Shown here in pieces: positions 35,531-43,043 of a stretch of DNA of 49,121 nucleotides. The notes under the pieces were generated by a model. The model saw only the letters and a program-made list of their open reading frames with translations. It ran no database searches and was not told the DNA's origin. How positions within the stretch are numbered: position 1 is the first letter of the stretch; each line of letters starts with the position of its first letter. Both the position numbers and the translations under genes were made by a program. This DNA is from an uncultured Butyrivibrio sp. (GTDB lineage: Bacteria; Bacillota; Clostridia; Lachnospirales; Lachnospiraceae): the NCBI RefSeq assembly GCF_947169445.1, contig NZ_CAMVPU010000029.1:1-49121 (forward strand), given 5' to 3'.

Positions 35531-35559
35531 ATTTTAGTCGTTCACGCGAATACTTTCAA
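35531..35559 (-). promoter_or_regulatory. Promoter of the long defence operon with an operator-like palindrome
   Basis: On the minus strand a -35 TTGAAA (35554 to 35559), a 17 bp spacer and a -10 TAAAAT (35531 to 35536) precede the HTH gene. A near-palindrome, TTCGCGTGAA, sits inside the spacer and could be an operator. An overlapping TATAAT four bases downstream could serve as an alternative -10. The layout parallels the 11.7 kb promoter. Confidence 0.6.
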
Positions 35560-35638
35560 CGTAGAAGTGCCTTAGTTATCGAACTTTTATGCATTCTTCA
35601 CACCGTTTTTATAACTCTACAAACAGATAATCTTTATA

Positions 35639-36031
35639 TCAAAAATCTACCAAATATATCCCAACGCTAATCTGCTTTAAAGTTCCCTTCTGATTTATCT
35701 GCGTAATCTTCGCTTTCAGTAGCTTCCCAGCATCCATTAGCCGTGCGAATACAATATTATCCTTCTCAGGAACGTAGCCTAGCTTTTTCTTATCCTCATT
35801 CAAGATAAGAATTGCATTGCTATCAAACTTGTTATCCTCTCTCTGGAGAGTTAGCATATCGCCAACTTTGATATTATCAAGAACAGAGCTATCCTCCAGA
35901 TGAGTTGTCCCGGCAATATAGGAATCAAACAAGTGGATTTCCTTTATTAGCGGCTTGATTATATCCCCAAGCTCATGGCCTTCTATTGCCGCAACAGCGC
36001 TTTCTTTTTTCTCTACTAATTCATTTGCCAT
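35639..36031 (-). CDS. HIRAN domain protein
   Basis: This 130-residue protein carries, at about 40 to 130, the HIRAN pattern: FDSYIAGTTHL, then KVGDMLTLQREDNKFDSNAI and KKLGYVPEKDNIVFARLMD. HIRAN domains bind 3' ends of single-stranded DNA in helicases such as HLTF and also occur alone in bacterial operons. It starts after AAGGAG and overlaps the J-domain-like gene by 16 bases, showing coupling. The likely role is recognising damaged or stalled DNA for the three-gene unit; no catalytic part is present. Confidence 0.82.
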   Translation of the reverse strand: MANELVEKKESAVAAIEGHELGDIIKPLIKEIHLFDSYIAGTTHLEDSSVLDNIKVGDMLTLQREDNKFDSNAILILNEDKKKLGYVPEKDNIVFARLMDAGKLLKAKITQINQKGTLKQISVGIYLVDF

Positions 36032-36798
36032 GTGATCTTAACTCCTTTTCCCATAATGCCTTCAAGGATTTCGTCAAGTTGGTTGCTATAATCTTCATAA
36101 GACTTCAGTTCTTCCTTAAGGTCAGCCTTCTTTACTGCAACTGAGTCTGCGTTCTCCAAAAGGTACTTGTACTGATAAGGATCTGTTTCTCGGATCTTCA
36201 ATATCTGAGCCTCAAGTTGGGCTATCTTCTCGTCAATATTTGGAATCTCAAAGTCAGTTCCTTCCATATCCATATCTTCAAGGGCCTTATTAACAAGTAC
36301 TTCCAATTCTTGGAGGCCCTTAAGATCATTGCAGTCAGAGCTGATTACAACTCTATTCCAGAGATCCATAAGAGTATGTGATTCAGATACCGCAGGATTG
36401 ATATCCGGATGGATCTTTTTAACAAGTCTATGGTAGATCCTTTTTATCTCAAGAGCGTCTTTCTCAGTAATAGTACCATCCTTCAAGGATTCCTCATGCT
36501 CTTTTACCATATCCTTTAGCTGTGCCTTAAACTCTGCCATTTCTTTTTCCAGGTATTCCTGCATAGCTTTCTGATCAACAGCTTTGCCATGGTTAAGAGC
36601 AGCCTGGCAGTATTCAATTGTCTTCTTTTTCTGAATGCATTCTATTTTCTCTTTGAAGACGTCCAGAATAAGGTCCCCAAACTCTCTGACGTAGGCCCTA
36701 TGATACTGAAAAGCCTCTTTCTTAAGGTTATCCCTTCGTGTAATCAGTTCCTCATATCTAGCGTAGGAAGTGTTTTCGCCTCTTATAATTTCATCCAT
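36016..36798 (-). CDS. Coiled-coil protein with J-domain-like (DnaJ) segment
   Basis: In this 260-residue protein the central part at about 115 to 165 reads EIKRIYHRLVKKIHPDINPA, with the HPD tripeptide that in J domains stimulates Hsp70 ATPase, preceded by the typical basic helix II. The flanks are long charged helices (LEKEMAEFKAQLKDMVKEHE and the C-terminal LKEELKSYEDYSNQLDE). A DnaJ zinc domain is absent. It sits between a TPR/Sel1-like gene and HIRAN. A J protein in the same island as a permuted Hsp70 and a GrpE-like protein is notable, though the genes are 29 kb apart. Confidence 0.72.
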   Translation of the reverse strand: MDEIIRGENTSYARYEELITRRDNLKKEAFQYHRAYVREFGDLILDVFKEKIECIQKKKTIEYCQAALNHGKAVDQKAMQEYLEKEMAEFKAQLKDMVKEHEESLKDGTITEKDALEIKRIYHRLVKKIHPDINPAVSESHTLMDLWNRVVISSDCNDLKGLQELEVLVNKALEDMDMEGTDFEIPNIDEKIAQLEAQILKIRETDPYQYKYLLENADSVAVKKADLKEELKSYEDYSNQLDEILEGIMGKGVKITWQMN

Positions 36799-36799
36799 T

Positions 36800-37678
36800 T
36801 CAAATCACCTCGAATCCATACAGGTCACGGTAAACTGATGTAAGCTTTACATTATCTACTGCAGCATCCTTGAAGAAGTCATCACGTGAGTGATACCACT
36901 TGCCATTGAAGCAGACAACACACTCATTGCCTTCCATCTCTGATTCCAGATGCATTTCTTTGTCATCGAAAAAGAATCTGATCTTATGAGGAGTCTTCAG
37001 AAGATAATAAAGATCATAAAAATCGAACGTTTCTTCATCAAACTCTATAAGTTCATAAAGATCATCAATAAGCCACTTCATGATATTCAGATTACCAAAG
37101 AAGGCATTAAACCTGATTCTCTGGGCAAGCCAGTCTTTTGCCCTGAGATAGAGATTTATTGCCTCGTCGTAGTCTTCCTCTGCAGTCTTGATTCTAGCAA
37201 GTCTGGTATACACTTCCGGTACAGGATCAAAAACATTGTCGCACTTCTGGACCTTTTTATAGAGCTTCCTGATCATGCTCTCGTATTTATTCTGGTCCTT
37301 ATCGACGTAGTAACCGTTCTTGTACATGTCAGCAACTTTGTATTCAGCAACAAGATTGCCTTTGTCCATCATCTTTGAAAAGTACTCGAAAGCTTTCTTG
37401 TAATCACGCTCTCCGGTTCTGCCATAGTACCAGATATATCCAAGGCACTCATACGCTTCATCATAGTCCATAGCTGCTGCCATCTCGTAATACTTAAGTG
37501 CAAGGTCAAAGCGCTTGAGTTCATAATAATAACCACCAAGCCACATCATGTCCCTGGGATTTTTTTCTTCCTCAATGAGAAAGTTCATTGCTTCTATGAA
37601 CATGAACTCATCTTCATCAGTTATTCTTTTGTTTTCATTGAAATCCTGAACTATTTTTCTTGCTTCTTTTACTGTCAT
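36800..37678 (-). CDS. TPR/Sel1-like repeat protein
   Basis: This 292-residue protein shows Sel1/TPR-like repeats at about 40 to 200: DLALKYYEMAAAMDYDEAYE, KKAFEYFSKMMDKGNLVAEY and DEAINLYLRAKDWLAQRI. The last 90 residues form an unassigned beta-rich region (HESEMEGNECVVCFNGKWYH-like). Its start follows GGAGG. It is the first gene of the TPR, J-domain-like and HIRAN unit. It is probably a scaffold for protein contacts. Its specific function is unknown. Confidence 0.75.
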   Translation of the reverse strand: MTVKEARKIVQDFNENKRITDEDEFMFIEAMNFLIEEEKNPRDMMWLGGYYYELKRFDLALKYYEMAAAMDYDEAYECLGYIWYYGRTGERDYKKAFEYFSKMMDKGNLVAEYKVADMYKNGYYVDKDQNKYESMIRKLYKKVQKCDNVFDPVPEVYTRLARIKTAEEDYDEAINLYLRAKDWLAQRIRFNAFFGNLNIMKWLIDDLYELIEFDEETFDFYDLYYLLKTPHKIRFFFDDKEMHLESEMEGNECVVCFNGKWYHSRDDFFKDAAVDNVKLTSVYRDLYGFEVI

Positions 37679-37703
37679 AATGACCTCCGAATACGATATA
37701 ACA

Positions 37704-37736
37704 ATTATATCATTTACCGTTTTCTATATTGTACAA
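37704..37736 (-). promoter_or_regulatory. Possible promoter of the TPR/J/HIRAN unit
   Basis: An AT-rich stretch upstream of the TPR gene contains TATAAT (37704 to 37709) on the minus strand and a TTGTAC box further upstream. The distance to TTGTAC is 21 bp, longer than ideal; using TGATAT as the -10 gives 18 bp. Weak evidence. Confidence 0.35.
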
Positions 37737-37779
37737 GGTAGTTTTTGATAATAGGTCGCCTGAGAGGAGACCGAGATAA

Positions 37780-37965
37780 TTACATTTCATCCATCTCATC
37801 CTCAAAATCCAACCACGCATCAAGTCTATCGTCTTCTCTATCCCTACGCAGCTGTTCCTGGCGGCGGTCAAATTCCTTGCGTTCCTTCTTGCTCATACCG
37901 TTAACAAGATCCTTATATTGCTTATCTGTTAATCTGACATCTTTATCTTTCTTTCCAAAAAACAT
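37780..37965 (-). CDS. Small highly charged protein
   Basis: This 61-residue protein starts at ATG 37965 after AGAGGTGG. The sequence MFFGKKDKDVRLTDKQYKDL and RKEFDRRQEQLRRDREDDRL is nearly all charged helix ending in an acidic tail. I do not recognise a family. It lies directly after a 39-residue Cys-rich gene and is followed by a weak hairpin (37751 to 37769) that could end transcription. Confidence 0.55.
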   Translation of the reverse strand: MFFGKKDKDVRLTDKQYKDLVNGMSKKERKEFDRRQEQLRRDREDDRLDAWLDFEDEMDEM

Positions 37966-37978
37966 AGTGCCACCTCTC

Positions 37979-38098
37979 TCAATCCCTCTCTCCGTCTCTC
38001 TTGCAGATCTCATAGAACTCGCAAGTGACACAGAAGTGTTTACAGAATCTGTTGTTCCTATGAATACATTTCCTAATCCAATACAGAAATCTCTCCAT
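37979..38098 (-). CDS. Very small Cys-rich protein (39 residues)
   Basis: The frame reads MERFLYWIRKCIHRNNRFCK then HFCVTCEFYEICKRDGERD. It has a strong site (GAGGAG, about 8 bases before ATG 38098) and ends just before the next gene. Five cysteines, one CxxC and two histidines suggest a metal-binding miniprotein. It is not recognised as a known family. Confidence 0.5.
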   Translation of the reverse strand: MERFLYWIRKCIHRNNRFCKHFCVTCEFYEICKRDGERD

Positions 38099-38157
38099 GA
38101 TATATTCTCCTCAAAAGTAACCTTCTCTTCACCCTCTAGGCTTCTGTTGTACCAATT

Positions 38158-38214
38158 TTAAAAAAATAAGAGTCCTATAATCACCCCAGAATATGTTGTG
38201 ATTTTCGAACTCTT
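38158..38214 (-). terminator. Terminator downstream of the HAD gene
   Basis: On the minus strand AAGAGT pairs with ACTCTT and, inside, AATCAC pairs with GTGATT, separated by a small internal loop. An ATTTTTTT run follows. It lies about 90 bases after the HAD stop codon. Confidence 0.5.
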
Positions 38215-38271
38215 TTACACGTCTGAAATACAATATGCAGTTTTTGGCGAGATTACTCACAGCAATCCATC

Positions 38272-38317
38272 AAGTAGACTTTGAAAGTAGACTAAAAGTA
38301 GACTTTAAGTAGCCTTT
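38272..38317. repeat. Four short direct repeats (AAGTAGACTTT-like)
   Basis: AAGTAGACTTTGA, AAGTAGACTAA, AAGTAGACTTT and AAGTAGCCTTT start at 38272, 38285, 38296 and 38307, with spacing of 13, 11 and 11 bases. They overlap the stop codon of the HAD gene. The near-helical spacing is compatible with a protein-binding array, but simple slippage is also possible. Confidence 0.6.
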
Positions 38318-38901
38318 GCAATATCGGAGCAAAGATTCTCGTAATTTGTGTAGACAATCCCTTTGAATCCCAGCTCATTTGCGACGTCTACATTTTCCTT
38401 TGTGTCGTCGACAAAGATACACTCCTCTGCCTTAAGGTCATATGTCTTAAGGAATTCCTGATACATTGTTGGATCAGGCTTGGTCTTTCCCACTTTGAAA
38501 GATACCAGTCCGCCATCCATGTATTTCATAAATGCAAGGGATTCACCGCATTCATCGTATGCTTTCCTGGAATAGTTAGACAGATAGAAAGTCTTAAAAC
38601 CCTTCTGCTTCAAATCCTGTATAAGCGGAATTGAAAACTCACGTATTGTCAGAAGCCCCTCGACATTTGAAAATGCTCTTCTAAGTTCATCTGCGATCTC
38701 CGGATCGGTGCTTGCAAACTTCTTGAGCGCTTCCTCTTCATCTATCTCGTCTCTTTCAAATTCTCCCCAATATGGAGTCATGGCAGATGCCTTTAGGATT
38801 CTTTTACTCATGGTCGGATCAAATCCCTTGTCTGCAAGGAATTCGAAAATCCTGAAATCTGCAAGTACATTACCTATATCAAATACAATATTCTTTATCA
38901 T
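38305..38901 (-). CDS. HAD-superfamily hydrolase
   Basis: This 198-residue protein starts at ATG 38901 after GGAG. Motif I is IVFDIGNVLADF (Asp nucleophile; GNVL is typical of haloacid dehalogenase-like phosphatases), motif II is in TFYLSNYS, Lys is in VSFKVGKTKPDP, and the acidic motif IV is ECIFVDDTKENVDVA. Family members act on small phosphorylated metabolites; the substrate is unknown. It stands immediately after the mobilisation genes and is probably ICE cargo. Longer upstream frames run into the conserved non-coding block and are not supported. Confidence 0.88.
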   Translation of the reverse strand: MIKNIVFDIGNVLADFRIFEFLADKGFDPTMSKRILKASAMTPYWGEFERDEIDEEEALKKFASTDPEIADELRRAFSNVEGLLTIREFSIPLIQDLKQKGFKTFYLSNYSRKAYDECGESLAFMKYMDGGLVSFKVGKTKPDPTMYQEFLKTYDLKAEECIFVDDTKENVDVANELGFKGIVYTNYENLCSDIAKAT

Positions 38902-38944
38902 TGTTAATCTCCGTTTAGTCCTGGACATATTAGCCATTCCATTA

Positions 38945-39125
38945 TACCAAAAATTCCGCCCCACGTTCCGGCGCGCCGACCCGTGGCTGAGCCGTGTCCT
39001 AACGGTAGTAAGTAAAGTGGCAAGTGGTGTATTCCTGCGCATAAATGCTCCGTAATACTCACTTGTTGGGGCGTATCCCCAATCCCCTCGCATCAGATTT
39101 TCAATCTGACTAATCTCTCTTCGCG
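38945..39125. other. Structured non-coding block near the relaxase, candidate oriT/mobilisation region
   Basis: This stretch is richer in GC than its surroundings and has several inverted repeats: GGCGCGCC at about 38970, CAAGTG with CACTTG about 45 bases apart, TTGGGG/CCCCAA around a five-base loop, and CAGATT/AATCTG around TTC. It lies between the relaxase terminator and the HAD start. Structured regions beside relaxase genes often carry oriT. Assignment is inference; no nick site was identified. Confidence 0.35.
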
Positions 39126-39132
39126 AGATAAA

Positions 39133-39184
39133 AGCACAAAAAAAGAAGGGACATCACCATCAACTTTCTGATAGTAATGTCCCC
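39133..39184 (-). terminator. Strong terminator after the relaxase gene
   Basis: On the minus strand GGGACATTACTATCA pairs with TGATGGTGATGTCCC over 15 positions (two G-U) around GAAAGT, followed by TTCTTTTTTTG. It starts 8 bases past the relaxase stop and ends the transfer operon. Confidence 0.85.
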
Positions 39185-39191
39185 AAAAAAA

Positions 39192-40604
39192 TCATCGCGT
39201 CTGCTCACGATTCTTAGTCTGATCCGGAGTCTTTTCGATTCCAAGGATCTTATCGATATCATATTTTGCAGTCTGATAGGTCTGCATATTTTTTCTGACT
39301 TCCTTGTATTCGGAGTAGGCCGCCTTCTTTTTTTCCAAAACTTTTCCGTACTCATCGCTGAGTTCTTTTACAGAAGGAAGCTTTCCTTTATGCCTGTTAA
39401 AAGAATCTTTGGCTGCCTTATGAGTCATGATCTCTTCTTTGTGCTCAGCAAAAAACTGTCTGCTGTAACCAGTCTGTTTGTACTGTTGATATATGTCTTT
39501 TGTCTTGGAGTAGTCGATGATCTTGCTCTTAAGCTCGGAGATTTCTTTAAGACGTTTCTCGTAACCCTTGATCTGATCACTGAGCTCAGAGAATCTTTCG
39601 GAGGTATTGCCGGCTCTTTTCTCAAGTTCATTGTAAGTCCTAAGTCCCTGCTCCTGGAAAAAGAGAAGTGCCTTCATGACATTTTTGACGTTGTACTTTT
39701 TCGCCCAGAGTTCATAGCCGGGACCTTTTCCCTTTGCGAGAACCTCCTGCATATTAAGGAGAAGATCGAAGCTATCCTCTCTGTAGAAGGGCTTGGATTT
39801 TTCTTTTGGAGAAGTGTCTTTTCTATCCTCTGTTCCTCTTGCCACGCCCTCAAGTTTCTGATGCAGGTCTTTTTCCGAATAACCATCTCCAAGGGAACGG
39901 AACCTGATGAATCTGGTCTGACCATTTCCTCTGACGGAAGTGTGCTTACCTCTCTTGATCTCATATCCCTGCTCGGAGAGATTCGCCAGCAGCTCATCAA
40001 ATGAGCCGGGCTTTTTGGAAAGAGCTGTATCGATTGCTTCTCTTATTCCATCGCGGAATGTAGGTCCGCGCTCAGCATGTATGTAAGTTGTCTTACTGTG
40101 ATAAGGCTGAGGCGCTATAACTGACAGACCATTTTCCATGCAGATAAGATTGGAAAGTCTCCCCAGGGCAATTCCGGAATAGGAAAAATTAGTAAACTTC
40201 CTGTCGCCATTAAGAGTCGTAGAGTTGAAGATCACATGATTGTGAATATGATTTCTGTCGGTATGAGTAGCCACTATGAATGCATGGTTGCCCTTAGTAA
40301 ATCTCATGGCTGTCTCATATCCGATTCGATTTGCTTCCTCCGGAGTAATCTCCCCGGGCTTAAAGGACTGCCTGATCTGATAGGCTATCACGTCTCCCTT
40401 TTCTTTCCCGTTTGCCACTTCGTAATCTCTTTTGGACAAAAGAAAGTCCTCGTTAACAGTCCTTGGATTGCAGCCATAAGCTGTAACAAGGCTCCCTTCT
40501 TCTGTCTTATCAGGATTCATTGCGTAGTCAGTTCTTTCCTTGAGGCACTTGGCCAGAGTCCTTCCCTTGGTGGCATGAAGTGCTATAAGTCTTGTTGCTG
40601 CCAT
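39192..40604 (-). CDS. MOBP-type relaxase
   Basis: This 470-residue protein has the N-terminal relaxase domain with the three-histidine motif ATHTDRNHIHNHVIFNST at about 115 to 130, preceded by GYETAMRFTKGNHAFIVA. Tyrosines in the N-terminal region (TDYAMNP, VTAYGCN) are candidates for the nicking residue. The C-terminal 250 residues are helical and charged. It nicks oriT and pilots the strand in conjugation. The preceding MobC-like gene ends ten bases upstream. The gene ends the transfer operon with a strong terminator. Confidence 0.92.
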   Translation of the reverse strand: MAATRLIALHATKGRTLAKCLKERTDYAMNPDKTEEGSLVTAYGCNPRTVNEDFLLSKRDYEVANGKEKGDVIAYQIRQSFKPGEITPEEANRIGYETAMRFTKGNHAFIVATHTDRNHIHNHVIFNSTTLNGDRKFTNFSYSGIALGRLSNLICMENGLSVIAPQPYHSKTTYIHAERGPTFRDGIREAIDTALSKKPGSFDELLANLSEQGYEIKRGKHTSVRGNGQTRFIRFRSLGDGYSEKDLHQKLEGVARGTEDRKDTSPKEKSKPFYREDSFDLLLNMQEVLAKGKGPGYELWAKKYNVKNVMKALLFFQEQGLRTYNELEKRAGNTSERFSELSDQIKGYEKRLKEISELKSKIIDYSKTKDIYQQYKQTGYSRQFFAEHKEEIMTHKAAKDSFNRHKGKLPSVKELSDEYGKVLEKKKAAYSEYKEVRKNMQTYQTAKYDIDKILGIEKTPDQTKNREQTR

Positions 40605-40614
40605 TGTAATTCCC

Positions 40615-40950
40615 TTATTTGATGAATGATAATCTGAAAAGAATTTCCTTTAATGTTTCCCATATTTCATCCAGCTCTGCCTGAAGCTGTTTGATGTCCT
40701 GAAGATATATGCAGTCGGTCTCTTCTGCTTTCTTTTCAAACTTTTTAAGCGTATCAGTGTATTCGCCAAGAAGCCTTTCCACTTCCTTTATGTCCGACAG
40801 ATCCAACATGATGACATGACCATCGATGGCCATCTTTCTCATGTAGGCGCTGATTTTTCTAACCCCGGCCAGTTCCATTTTCTGCATTATCTTCATCCGC
40901 TCTTCAGGCGTAACCCGGACAAAGATTCTGCCCTGTGATGGTTCTTTCAT
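40615..40950 (-). CDS. mobC: MobC-like relaxosome protein
   Basis: This 111-residue protein starts at ATG 40950. RIFVRVTPEERMKIMQKMEL followed by SAYMRKMAIDGHVIM is the ribbon-helix-helix-like MobC signature. A helical tail follows. MobC helps the relaxase open oriT. It overlaps the previous gene's stop region closely and precedes the relaxase, the usual order. Confidence 0.85.
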   Translation of the reverse strand: MKEPSQGRIFVRVTPEERMKIMQKMELAGVRKISAYMRKMAIDGHVIMLDLSDIKEVERLLGEYTDTLKKFEKKAEETDCIYLQDIKQLQAELDEIWETLKEILFRLSFIK

Positions 40951-40951
40951 A

Positions 40952-41365
40952 TCACAGCACCAGCTCAGGAGCAAAAGACCTGCAGGGATGATCATCAGGT
41001 TCAGGCTTACACTCGTGGAGTTCTTTCAATAGAGAAACCTTCTCTTCTCTCTCCGTGATAACTTCATGGAAATGATCTTTGCCAATTGGCTTTTCATCTT
41101 CATCCGGAATGCCGTTGGCGTTATTATCGATAATGGCTTCCTGCTTGTGATTTTCTTCAGGGAGATTATTGATAACACCATCTCCGATCATGTTGTCGTT
41201 CTGCTCCAGCTGATCTTCAAGGCCCCTTCTGACATTTCCGATGATGTTAGGGTCCTGTTCCTGTGGAAGCTTCACCGGCTGCTCCACTACCTCAGGTTCC
41301 GGTTCAGGTGCATTTCCATTAATGTCGTCCCACTTTTCTATGGGTGTTCCTGTTTTTCTTTCCAT
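40952..41365 (-). CDS. Acidic ICE protein of unknown function
   Basis: This 137-residue protein starts at ATG 41365 after GGGGAG. It is acidic, Pro/Glu/Asn-rich and likely disordered (NAPEPEPEVVEQPVKLPQEQ, then ANGIPDEDEKPIGKDHFHEV), ending in CRSFAPELVL. No domain was recognised. It is embedded in the transfer operon, overlapping neither gene but separated from MobC by one base. It is likely an element-specific accessory protein. Confidence 0.6.
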   Translation of the reverse strand: MERKTGTPIEKWDDINGNAPEPEPEVVEQPVKLPQEQDPNIIGNVRRGLEDQLEQNDNMIGDGVINNLPEENHKQEAIIDNNANGIPDEDEKPIGKDHFHEVITEREEKVSLLKELHECKPEPDDHPCRSFAPELVL

Positions 41366-41372
41366 ACAATCA

Positions 41373-41789
41373 TCACTCCCCTTCTTTCTTTTTCCTTTGA
41401 GGAAATCGGATCTCGAAGTGAGGCCTCTGCTCCTCATCCACTGTCAGATCCACATAGCAGTTAAAAGAATTACCGGTCCTCTTGGATTTGCAGCCCTCTA
41501 GTTTGACTGTCCCGCAGTTAAGGAGCTCATCTGCTACTTCCCTGGTCATTTCTTTTCCAATTGCCTCAAAGAATCTGTTGTTCTTCCACAAACCAAAACG
41601 GCACTCCATATTGTTACAAAGAAAACCTTTCTCTCTTGCAACAATGTGAGCGCCGCATACAGGGCAGTTGCCAACTACGTCATCATTCGCATAAGCCTGC
41701 TTAGTTCCACTGCCGTCCTCAAAATTTCCAAATGGAAGCTCGTCGCCAAAATCGGCAGCATCCTTCCATCCATCATCTATACCACTCAT
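41373..41789 (-). CDS. Topoisomerase-type zinc-ribbon protein
   Basis: This 138-residue protein has an N-terminal acidic part, then NCPVCGAHIVAREKGFLCNN at about 40 to 60, a C4 zinc ribbon like those at the C-terminus of type IA topoisomerases, followed by FGLWKNNRFFEAIGKEMTRE and a beta-rich tail. Free-standing versions of this topoisomerase tail are common in Clostridia integrative elements. It probably binds DNA in transfer. It overlaps the ArdC-like gene by four bases. Confidence 0.75.
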   Translation of the reverse strand: MSGIDDGWKDAADFGDELPFGNFEDGSGTKQAYANDDVVGNCPVCGAHIVAREKGFLCNNMECRFGLWKNNRFFEAIGKEMTREVADELLNCGTVKLEGCKSKRTGNSFNCYVDLTVDEEQRPHFEIRFPQRKKKEGE

Positions 41790-43030
41790 TTCGTGACTAC
41801 CTCCTTCTCTTTACCGGCAACCTTCTCTGCCGTTTCGTTTTTTATCTGATCCTTGCGGATATTCAGGTTATCCAGAAGGGACTGCTTAACTCCGCCCCAT
41901 CCATCAGGGAGGATGCGGACTGTTCCCAGTATCTTTCTGCCAACATTTCCTGCAATTCCGGACTTGTCGGCAACAACACCATCTGCATTTTTCAGTGGCC
42001 CGTCACCCTCATGATGGCTCTTCTCAATCCCTTCTTTGGACTTAGCATCTGCCTGTTCCTTCGCATATTGTTCCAGGAGCGCTCCCTGCTCAGGACTCAT
42101 CTCCTGAGTTTTTTCTTTATCAATCATCATGTCTTCCACCGATTTGATGATCATGGAAGAGGTTGACCTGATGGTGCCAAGAGCACTCTTAAGTTCCTTG
42201 AGACTCTCATCTGTGGAATAGGATGCCAGATATGGGAAGCTATAGGAGCTTGTGTCATAGCCAAAGAAGTTAAGGACAACTGCTGCAGTTCCTTCTGCCT
42301 CAATTTCCTTCCTGTTCTTACTGATTTCTTTTCCCGGATCAGCGTGAAGCTTGGCATGGACCACTTCGTGAAGACAGGTCTTGAGAGTCTGCAGATCACT
42401 CATGCCTTCCTGAATTGCAATCCTCTTATCCTGCACATGGTAATACCCCTTGGCTCCGGTCTTGATATCTTCAAAGCCAATAGGCACAGGGCTGATATCT
42501 TTGATGATATCCATGAGAATAGTGAACTTGTTTACATCACCCTTAAGCTCATTGATGGCAAGCTGCGGAAGCTCTTTTCCCTCAGTCTGTGAAACATCAA
42601 AGGTGGTCTCTGCCTTATAGCTCATGACATTGATCTCCCTGGTCTCTTTCACAGGCTCTCCGTCCTTATCAAGGATGGCTTTTCCATTGGCATCAAGCTT
42701 GTCCACTTCCTTCTCAATCTTGTATGGAGCCGGTGCGATGACCCTGATACCCCGCTCGCCCTTCTTCACATAACGCCCCATATTCTTCCAGCCGGTATAG
42801 CTCTGACAAAGAGTAGCATCAGGCTTTTGCATGGCGATCAGGATGCAGTTATTAACTGAGTAATGTGGAAACTTGGCCATTGTAGCTAGAAGGTTTTTAA
42901 ACTCAGCGCTATTTCTTACACCCTTAACGCCAACCTCAAGCTGATCTGTGAGTTCCTTTAATCTGTCATCGCGGCTCTTGAAATCAGCTTTCTGATCATA
43001 TGATTTCTTTTCTGTTGCTGTTTCAGGCAT
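41786..43030 (-). CDS. ArdC-like antirestriction protein with zincin motif
   Basis: This 414-residue protein has an ArdC-type N-terminal region at about 20 to 130 (NLLATMAKFPHYSVNNCILI, then YTGWKNMGRYVKKGERGIRV), which binds single-stranded DNA. A metallopeptidase-like region follows at about 215 (LKTCLHEVVHAKLHAD, HExxH). ArdC proteins protect entering DNA from restriction during conjugation. The C-terminal 120 residues are charged and variable. It is preceded by a good GGAGGTGA site. Its presence next to a large restriction island means the element carries both attack and protection functions. Confidence 0.85.
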   Translation of the reverse strand: MPETATEKKSYDQKADFKSRDDRLKELTDQLEVGVKGVRNSAEFKNLLATMAKFPHYSVNNCILIAMQKPDATLCQSYTGWKNMGRYVKKGERGIRVIAPAPYKIEKEVDKLDANGKAILDKDGEPVKETREINVMSYKAETTFDVSQTEGKELPQLAINELKGDVNKFTILMDIIKDISPVPIGFEDIKTGAKGYYHVQDKRIAIQEGMSDLQTLKTCLHEVVHAKLHADPGKEISKNRKEIEAEGTAAVVLNFFGYDTSSYSFPYLASYSTDESLKELKSALGTIRSTSSMIIKSVEDMMIDKEKTQEMSPEQGALLEQYAKEQADAKSKEGIEKSHHEGDGPLKNADGVVADKSGIAGNVGRKILGTVRILPDGWGGVKQSLLDNLNIRKDQIKNETAEKVAGKEKEVVTK

Positions 43031-43043
43031 TCAGGTCACCTCC

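Noticed and set aside
38902..39093. N-terminal extension of the HAD hydrolase by 64 residues
   Set aside because: The added sequence reads through the structured GC-richer block and does not resemble HAD N-termini; a ribosome binding site supports the start at 38901.
39177..40004. 275-codon plus-strand frame opposite the relaxase
   Set aside because: Antisense shadow of the relaxase; no own ribosome binding site or domain.
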